Source: Azolla caroliniana (lineage: Eukaryota > Polypodiophyta). From it: a stretch of DNA of 64,000 nucleotides. Within the stretch, counting starts at the first letter, position 1; each line of letters starts with the position of its first letter. The notes under the pieces are model-generated. The model was not told where the DNA came from. It saw only the letters and a program-made list of their open reading frames with translations, and searched no databases. The position numbers and the translations under genes are program-made. The stretch spans positions 6,262,001 through 6,326,000 of the forward strand of contig JBHGNT010000002.1 of assembly GCA_043228905.1 (NCBI GenBank), written 5' to 3'. Shown piece after piece: positions 58,226-64,000 of the stretch.

Positions 58226-58847
58226 TGTTGCAAAACAGCGCTCGGTCACAAACCGAGGAATAGGATCAACTCACAGAAAACGGGAAATACAAAGTGCACG
58301 AAGACAATAGAGAGAAGAGTACACAGGGTGTTTTACGTGGAAAACCCTAAATGGGAAAAACCACGGGAGTCCTCAAACTCCAACTATCACTATACACAGA
58401 GATGTACAATGGTGAAGCTACAAGGCAACAACCTTGAGCTCACTGTCTTCGCCGCAGGCGGCGGTAATACACAGAGGCGTCGACCTGTTCCTTTCTCTCT
58501 CTCTCTCTCTCTCTCGGCTGCTCTCACTTCGCTCTCTCGGCTGAAAACATAAGGTGAGCAACAACATAAAACTGTTTGCCCTAAGTCATATTTATAGGCA
58601 TATGACTTTCGGGCTATTTACAAATATAGCCTCAAGGGCCCTTGGCAGACATATTCACAAATATGTCCCCGCATCCGGATCTCGCTCCGGGTACCTTCAT
58701 CATCCGGCTCCGTAGCCGGGGTCTTCATCATCCGGCTCCGTAGCCGGGGTCTTCATCATCCGGCTCTGTAACCGGGACCGTAACCGTAACCGGGATTGCC
58801 GTCATTCATCTCCGGACATCCCATCCGGAGGGACCGAAATCCCAACA
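58226..58847 (-). repeat. Copia-D 3' LTR
   Basis: 622 bp, TGTTGCAAAACAGC...ATCCCAACA on the plus strand. U3 has three near-identical 28-bp CCGGCTCCGTAGCCGG-type units (about 58697-58780). TATA inverted repeat at 58584-58607. Confidence 0.93.
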
Positions 58848-58860
58848 AACTCCCCCTTCA
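58848..58860 (-). promoter_or_regulatory. Copia-D polypurine tract
   Basis: Minus-strand GAAGGGGGAGTT directly before the 3' LTR, overlapping the polyprotein stop codon. Confidence 0.8.
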
Positions 58861-61800
58861 CTTCGGCATGGGATGTCTCTCCAATCCGATCCTCTTCCGG
58901 CATGCTTCCAGCTTGTCGGGTGTGAGTACCTTGGTCAGCATATCCGACCCGTTCTCGTCCGTGTGGATCTTCGTCAGCACGAAGTCCTTGTCTTCTATCC
59001 TTTCCCGGATCCAGTGGTATCTACGCTGGATGTGCTTCGTCCGGGAGTGATAGGCCGCATTCTTCGCAAGGTGGATGGCACTCTGACTGTCGCAGTAGAG
59101 TCGGTACTCCTCCTGCCGGATACCGAGCTCTCTAATGAAGTCCTTCATCCATATTATTTCCTTGCCGGCTTCAACAGCCGCCATGTACTCCGCCTCCGTA
59201 GTTGACAAGGCAACCGTCTTCTGCAGCCTCGACTGCCACGAAACAGCTCCTCCTGCATACGTCATCACATACCCTGATGTGGACCGGCTGGTATCTTCAT
59301 CAGCCGACATATCCGAATCGGTAAAGCCGTCGAGTTCGGGCTTACCGGAGCCGAATCGGAGGCACACGTTTGTCGTGCCCTTCAAGTATCGGAGTATCCA
59401 CTTGACCGTGTTCCAGTGCTCTTTGCCGGGATTGCTCATGTACCGGCTCACCACTCCGACTGCGTATCCTATGTCCGGTCTTGTACACACCATTGCGTAC
59501 ATCAAGCTTCCGACGGCAGAGGCATATGGTACTTTCATCATGTCCTCCTTCTCAGCCTTTGTCTTGGGGCTTTGCTTGCTGGACAACTTGCAATTTGCCG
59601 GGAGTGTTGACCCGACCGGTCTTGCTTCCGACATGTTGAACCGGTGAAGCACCTTTGTCACGTACTTCTCCTGTGACAGCCACAACTGCTTCTTCTTCCG
59701 GTCCCGGATAATGTGCATCCCTAGTATTTGCCTCGCCGGACCCAGGTCCTTCATTGAGAAGGTTCGGTGAAGAGCCTTCTTCAGCATCCGTATCTTGACC
59801 TGGTCTCGTCCGACGATCAACATGTCGTCCACGTACAGGAGGAGTATTAGAAAGTCTCCTCCTTCGAACTTCTTCACAAACACGCAGTGGTCGGACTGCG
59901 TTTTGAGGTACCCTTCGTCGGTCATGAAAGAGTCGAACTTCCGGTACCATTGCCGGGGAGCCTGCTTCAGTCCGTAAAGGCTCTTCTTCAACCGGCATAC
60001 CAGGTGCTCCTTCCCTTTCTTCTCGAATCCTTCCGGTTGCTGCATGAAGATCTCCTCTTCGAGGTCACCGTGAAGGAATGCCGTCTTCACGTCCATCTGT
60101 TCTACCTCGAGGTCCATGCTTGCCGCTATGCTCAGCACCGTCCGGATGGAGGTCATCTTCACTACTGGGGCAAATATCTCGTCGAAGTCGACGCCCTTCT
60201 TCTGCTGGAACCCCTTCACCACGATCCTGGCTTTGTATCTCGGGGGGTTTCCGGCATCTCCCGGTTTCAGCTTGAACACCCACTTGTTTCGAAGTGCACG
60301 CTTTCCTTTCGGCAACTCCACAAGTTCATATGTGTGGTTCTCATGCAGGGAATCCATCTCCTCCTGCATGGCACTTAACCACCTGCGGCTATGGGTGTCA
60401 AGTTTTGCTTCTTCAAAGCTCTCCGGCTCCCCTTCGTCGGTTAGCAGCACGTGCTCTGGTTCCGGAAATCTTCGGGGGGCCCTTCTCTCTCTTAGAGGAT
60501 ATCTCCGTTCCGGAGCTTCGGTAACCGGCTCCTCCGTTTCCTCTTCATCCGAATCCATTTCGGGATCGGGGCCAGTTCCGGTATCAGTTTCATCTTCCTC
60601 GGCCGGTTCTGTTTCTTCACCGTCTTCGGCCGGATCCTCGAGTGCTAACGGGTCCCTTGCCGGTCGGGACTGCTCTTCGTAGAGTTGATCCTCACCGGTC
60701 GACTTGGAGCTCTTCATCTTCTTCTCCGACTCCCAGTCGGCGAGTGTCTTGTCCTCCATGAAGATGATATCTCGACTCCTGAATATCTTCTTGTCGACCG
60801 GGTCCCATACTCGGTAGCCGAACTCGTCGTCGCCGTAACCGAGGAATATGCATGGCCGGGTCTTTGGATCTAACTTTCCTCTCCGGTCCTTTGCCACATG
60901 CACGTATGCGAGACACCCGAACACCTTCAGATGCCGGTAGGACACTTCCTTACCGGTCCACACTTTCTGCGGCGTGTCTCCGTCCAAAGGTACTGAGGGT
61001 GATCTATTTATCACATACGTCGCCGTCAACATTGCCTCAGCCCAAAATCCCTTGGGTAATTTCGCATGTGCTAGCATACTCCGGACCCTCTCCATTATGG
61101 TCCGGTTCATCCTCTCGGCCAGCCCGTTCAGTTCCGGCGTCTTCGGCACAGTAAACTCGAGCCGGATTCCCTTCGAGCGACAGTACTCTGCGAACTGCCC
61201 CCGGTATTCCCCTCCGTTATCCGCTCGTATCGCTTTCAGCTTCTTGCCGGATTCTCTTTCCACTCTCGCGTGGAGTTCTTTGAAGACGGACAATACTTGG
61301 TCCTTTGTCTTCAACGGTGCCGTCCACAGCTTCCGGCTATGGTCATCTATGAATGTTGCGAAGTACTGAGCTCCGCCATGTGACTTCGCTTCTACTTGAC
61401 ACACATCAGTGTGTACCAACTCCAATGGTGCGCTACGTCTCGTCGGTGGCCTTGAGTGGAAGGAGGTCTGGTTTTGCTTACCGGCCAGACAGTCGGTACA
61501 CTTCCCTAGGTGTACGTGCTTTACCGGTATCAGGTTGTCATCGGCAAGCCTCTTCATCCCCTTCTCACTCATGTGGCACAGTCTCTTGTGCCACAGCTCA
61601 CCGGCAGTGTCGGCTGCCACGTTCAGCTCCTCCGGACATAGCCGGGAATTCATCAGGTATAGTGTATTGACCTTCCGGGCCCGAGCCACTATCAGGCTCC
61701 CTTTGCTGAACTTCATGACACCGTTCCGGATGCTACCCGTGTAGCCTTCATCATCTAGCCTCCCGGCCGAGATCAGGTTCAATCGGACCTCCGGGACGTG

Positions 61801-62931
61801 TCGAACATCCTTCAGCAGCATCTTGCATCCGGTTGATGTCATAAGCCACACGTCTCCTATGCCGGCAATCCGGCATGTGCCTTCATTTCCCATCCGGACA
61901 CAGCCGTGCTCACCGGCTGTGTAGGATGAGAAGTATTTCTTCTCCGGGGTCAGGTGGAACGACGCTCCGGAATCGACCACCCAGGTCATCTCTACACCGG
62001 CAAGGTTCAGCTCCCTCTCTTCGGTAATGAGCATTATCTCTTCTTCACTTGCCGCGAGTGCCGTCGTTCCTTTCCGGTCCTGCCCTCGCTGATCCGGACC
62101 TCTCCAGTCCGTGGCTCCCCGGTATGCACCGTTTCTCTCCGGTGACTTCTTCGAATCGGTGTCGTCGGCTCCGTTGTCCTTTCGGTAATGCCGACAATTC
62201 TTCCGGAAGTGCCCCGGCTTCCCACAGTGGAAGCATGTGGGCCTTCCTCTTGACAGCGACCGGGTCCCCGACTTCTCCCGTCTTTGCGGACTCCGGTTCC
62301 ATTGTCTTCCCCGATCCGATTCGGTAAGCAGCATCTTCGGATCGGAAACCGGTTCTTTATCTCTCCGACGCGCTTCTTCGTTCAAAATGCTCGTCTTTAC
62401 CGTTTGTAGAGACAAGTTATCTTCGGTGCAGGAGGTGCTGAGAGTCACCACCAAGTTCTCCCAGCTTTCCGGCAATGTACACATCAGAATGATGGCTTGC
62501 ATTGCATCCTCCAACGGGAACTTGATCGCCGCAAGCTGGTTCACGAGTCCCATGAACGTGCTCACGTGTTTCACCATATTCTCGCCGTCCCGGTACTTGA
62601 GATTCACTATCTTCCTCATCAGGGAGGTCCGGTTCAACGCATTCTTCCTCTCGTAGAGGCCCGACAGCTTCTTCCACATCTCATATGCGTTGGTGTCATT
62701 CGCCACATGTTGTAGAACGCTTACATCGACATATTGCCGGATCGTCGCTACGGCTTTCCGGTTCAGGAGCTTCCACTCCGACTCTATTACCCCCTTGGGT
62801 ATCTCGGCATTGTCGATCGGTTCATACAGGTCTCGGACGATGAGAAGGTCTTCCATCTTTATCTTCCAGTCGGCGTAGTTCTGTGAGTTCAACACCATCA
62901 TGCCCGGAGGCCCACTACCGCCGCCTTCCAT
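58858..62931 (-). CDS. Copia-D gag-pol polyprotein (1357 aa)
   Basis: One open frame on the minus strand. The ATG at 62931 (MEGGGSGPPGMMVLNSQNYA) is preferred: the upstream in-frame ATG at 62985 lies in the LTR and would translate the primer site. Domains in order: gag core about 15-200, CCHC knuckle CFHCGKPGHFRKNC (233-246), protease DSGA (320-323), integrase HHCC (about 448-481), catalytic D509, D571 and E606 (D-D-35-E), RT with YVDDM (1033-1037), and RNase H with TDSDMSADED (about 1204) and TTEAEYMAA (about 1245). It ends HPMPK. No stop or shift and no missing catalytic residue that I can see. The product would be processed in virus-like particles. Expression would start in the right-hand LTR. 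Closest relatives in the window are Copia-B and Copia-E. Confidence 0.95.
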   Translation of the reverse strand: MEGGGSGPPGMMVLNSQNYADWKIKMEDLLIVRDLYEPIDNAEIPKGVIESEWKLLNRKAVATIRQYVDVSVLQHVANDTNAYEMWKKLSGLYERKNALNRTSLMRKIVNLKYRDGENMVKHVSTFMGLVNQLAAIKFPLEDAMQAIILMCTLPESWENLVVTLSTSCTEDNLSLQTVKTSILNEEARRRDKEPVSDPKMLLTESDRGRQWNRSPQRREKSGTRSLSRGRPTCFHCGKPGHFRKNCRHYRKDNGADDTDSKKSPERNGAYRGATDWRGPDQRGQDRKGTTALAASEEEIMLITEERELNLAGVEMTWVVDSGASFHLTPEKKYFSSYTAGEHGCVRMGNEGTCRIAGIGDVWLMTSTGCKMLLKDVRHVPEVRLNLISAGRLDDEGYTGSIRNGVMKFSKGSLIVARARKVNTLYLMNSRLCPEELNVAADTAGELWHKRLCHMSEKGMKRLADDNLIPVKHVHLGKCTDCLAGKQNQTSFHSRPPTRRSAPLELVHTDVCQVEAKSHGGAQYFATFIDDHSRKLWTAPLKTKDQVLSVFKELHARVERESGKKLKAIRADNGGEYRGQFAEYCRSKGIRLEFTVPKTPELNGLAERMNRTIMERVRSMLAHAKLPKGFWAEAMLTATYVINRSPSVPLDGDTPQKVWTGKEVSYRHLKVFGCLAYVHVAKDRRGKLDPKTRPCIFLGYGDDEFGYRVWDPVDKKIFRSRDIIFMEDKTLADWESEKKMKSSKSTGEDQLYEEQSRPARDPLALEDPAEDGEETEPAEEDETDTGTGPDPEMDSDEEETEEPVTEAPERRYPLRERRAPRRFPEPEHVLLTDEGEPESFEEAKLDTHSRRWLSAMQEEMDSLHENHTYELVELPKGKRALRNKWVFKLKPGDAGNPPRYKARIVVKGFQQKKGVDFDEIFAPVVKMTSIRTVLSIAASMDLEVEQMDVKTAFLHGDLEEEIFMQQPEGFEKKGKEHLVCRLKKSLYGLKQAPRQWYRKFDSFMTDEGYLKTQSDHCVFVKKFEGGDFLILLLYVDDMLIVGRDQVKIRMLKKALHRTFSMKDLGPARQILGMHIIRDRKKKQLWLSQEKYVTKVLHRFNMSEARPVGSTLPANCKLSSKQSPKTKAEKEDMMKVPYASAVGSLMYAMVCTRPDIGYAVGVVSRYMSNPGKEHWNTVKWILRYLKGTTNVCLRFGSGKPELDGFTDSDMSADEDTSRSTSGYVMTYAGGAVSWQSRLQKTVALSTTEAEYMAAVEAGKEIIWMKDFIRELGIRQEEYRLYCDSQSAIHLAKNAAYHSRTKHIQRRYHWIRERIEDKDFVLTKIHTDENGSDMLTKVLTPDKLEACRKRIGLERHPMPK

Positions 62932-62949
62932 TTTCTGTGTTACCGTGCT

Positions 62950-62961
62950 CTGATACCAATT
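62950..62961 (-). promoter_or_regulatory. Copia-D primer-binding site
   Basis: Minus-strand ATTGGTATCAGA next to the 5' LTR matches the initiator-tRNA-Met primer type. Confidence 0.88.
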
Positions 62962-63553
62962 TGTTGCAAAACAGCGCTCGGTCACAAACCGAGGAATAGG
63001 ATCAACTCACAGAAAACGGGAAATACAAAGTGCACGAAGACAATAGAGAGAAGAGTACACAGGGTGTTTTACGTGGAAAACCCTAAATGGGAAAAACCAC
63101 GGGAGTCCTCAAACTCCAACTATCACTATACACAGAGATGTACAATGGTGAAGCTACAAGGCAACAACCTTGAGCTCACTGTCTTCGCCGCAGGCGGCGG
63201 TAATACACAGAGGCGTCGACCTGTTCCTTTCTCTCTCTCTCTCTCTCTCGGCTGCTCTCACTTCGCTCTCTCGGCTGAAAACATAAGGTGAGCAACAACA
63301 TAAAACTGTTTGCCCTAAGTCATATTTATACGCATATGACTTTCGGGCTATTTACAAATATAGCCTCAAGGGCCCTTGGCAGACATATTCACAAATATGT
63401 CCCCGCATCCGGATCTCGCTCCGGGTACCTTCATCATCCGGCTCCGTAGCCGGGGTCTTCATCATCCGGCTCTGTAACCGGGACCGTAACCGTAACCGGG
63501 ATTGCCGTCATTCATCTCCGGACATCCCATCCGGAGGGACCGAAATCCCAACA
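62962..63553 (-). repeat. Copia-D 5' LTR (promoter LTR)
   Basis: 592 bp with two 28-bp CCGG units instead of three. The TATA box (minus TATAAATA, 63323-63330) sits in an inverted repeat at 63318-63341. A GA-rich leader on the minus strand (CT run 63230-63249) follows downstream. Confidence 0.93.
63323..63330 (-). promoter_or_regulatory. Copia-D TATA box
   Basis: TATAAATA in the minus orientation, in the centre of an 8-bp-armed inverted repeat (AGTCATAT and ATATGACT), which is shared by the LTRs of Copia-B, C and E. Confidence 0.75.
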
Positions 63554-63802
63554 TGGAGTTTGTGGGCTATCTTGTGAGCTGCAACCGCCCCTTCATGCTT
63601 CTCATAGAAATAGAAAAGGCTTGGAGTTAGTTCGGTGTCTATGATAGTCCGCAGGTGGATGTGGCGGAGATGAGGTTCCTCTTCATCCATGGTGCACCAG
63701 AATTCAGTGTTATGCCAATGCTGCTTTTAAATGACCAAGTTTTTTGCATGCAAAACATTGCTCCGGTGCGCCAATCACTTCTATGCGTTGAATGTGTGTA
63801 TT
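63554..63802 (-). mobile_element. LINE, unit 2 copy, ORF1 part after Copia-D
   Basis: 63559-63725 matches 37736-37904, then a deletion of about 720 bp relative to unit 1 joins to the sequence matching 38629-38707. The CCHC region CFACKKLGHLK survives only in part. The deletion ends share a GCTTTT word. Confidence 0.8.
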
Positions 63803-64000
63803 TGTTGAGAGACAAGCTCAACATCGGCCGGATCGGTTGAGCAAGCCGAGGACTGGATTGGTTGGGACCAATCGGTTAGGCCGGACCGGTACGCAGACCG
63901 GTGCGTAGGAAGGCCGTATCGGTGCATAAACCGAAAGGCCGTTAGAGAGATATTCCTCGTAAGGAATAGTTTTGGGAGTAAGAGTCGAAGCTCATTTATG
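63803..64000 (+). repeat. Copia-F 5' LTR, unit 2 copy (cut by window end)
   Basis: TGTTGAGAGACAAGC starts at 63803 in the same LINE position as 38708. It continues past the window. Confidence 0.88.

Larger units (their letters stand above)
58226..63553 (-). mobile_element. Copia-D, intact young Ty1/copia element
   Basis: Flanked by target duplication TGGAG (58221-58225, 63554-63558), with the empty site visible in unit 1 near 37733. Both LTRs are complete, with primer site, polypurine tract and one uninterrupted gag-pol frame. The LTRs differ by one substitution (58597/63331), one 28-bp repeat unit and 2 bp of a CT run. It inserted after the 22-kb duplication. It has every visible requirement for autonomous transposition. 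Confidence 0.95.
48454..64000. repeat. Tandem segmental duplication, unit 2 (runs out of the window)
   Basis: Aligned with unit 1 from 26112. Two deletions relative to unit 1 (31770-33868 and about 37905-38628), VNTR expansion, and the Copia-D insertion. Divergence is about 5 in 802 bp in SDR exon 2 and about 7 in 600 bp upstream. At 64000 it corresponds to about 38905 in unit 1. Confidence 0.88.

Noticed and set aside
59135-60682. Long plus-strand frames opposite the Copia-D polyprotein (170, 163 and 188 codons)
   Set aside because: Shadows of the GC-rich minus-strand coding frame; no recognisable domains.
62931-62985. N-terminal extension of the Copia-D polyprotein from the ATG at 62985
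   Set aside because: The extension translates LTR and primer-site sequence and is not shared by Copia-B or Copia-E. The ATG at 62931 aligns with their gag starts.
1-64000. An intact novel gene system (defence, biosynthetic operon or similar)
   Set aside because: Apart from the SDR copies and one copia polyprotein, every long frame is a retroelement domain or its shadow. I see no second biosynthetic enzyme next to the SDR genes to support a metabolic cluster.

Overview
This is a TE-rich stretch of a flowering-plant nuclear genome. The evidence is plant-type Ty1/copia, Ty3/gypsy and LINE retrotransposons with initiator-tRNA-Met primer sites, a hAT-type MITE, and spliceosomal introns in plant SDR110C-family dehydrogenase genes. 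The species cannot be told from the sequence. There are no bacterial, organellar, rRNA or CRISPR features.

Only four apparently intact protein-coding units are visible: three copies of one short-chain dehydrogenase gene (SDR1 + at 4652-5820, SDR2 - at 28240-29368, SDR3 - at 50581-51709) and the 1357-aa polyprotein of a very young copia element, Copia-D (58226-63553). Everything else is decayed or nested repeat.

Layout. 1-2.9 kb: copia and gypsy remnants. 2.9-6.6 kb: SDR1 with a 335-bp tandem repeat upstream. 6.64-24.01 kb: a three-level nest. Copia-A (target duplication TTTTG) holds a minus-strand chromovirus, Gypsy-1 (GTGAC), which holds minus-strand Copia-B (GTACT). A second minus copia (Copia-G) and an LTR scrap also sit in Copia-A. 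24-25.5 kb: Copia-C, whose LTR contains a piece of SDR intron. 25.5-38.7 kb: gypsy remnant, SDR2, an SDR pseudo-exon, a MITE, a 63-bp VNTR and a LINE. 38.7-48.45 kb: Copia-F 5' part fused to second copies of Copia-A and Copia-C, then Copia-E. 48.45-64 kb: a second copy of the 26.1-38.9 kb block (SDR3 etc.), into which Copia-D inserted.

The constant offset of about 22.34 kb, and the start of copy 2 exactly at the end of Copia-E's 3' LTR, show a tandem segmental duplication whose unit is about 26.11-48.45 kb. It produced SDR2 and SDR3. By-eye divergences give an order: Copia-A/C block duplication (about 5%), Copia-E insertion (about 3% between LTRs), 22-kb tandem duplication (about 1%), Copia-D insertion (one LTR substitution). 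The most notable signals are a compensatorily conserved inverted repeat around the TATA box of one copia LTR family, the SDR intron fragment captured in a copia LTR, and a mutated TATA box plus clustered amino-acid changes in SDR3.
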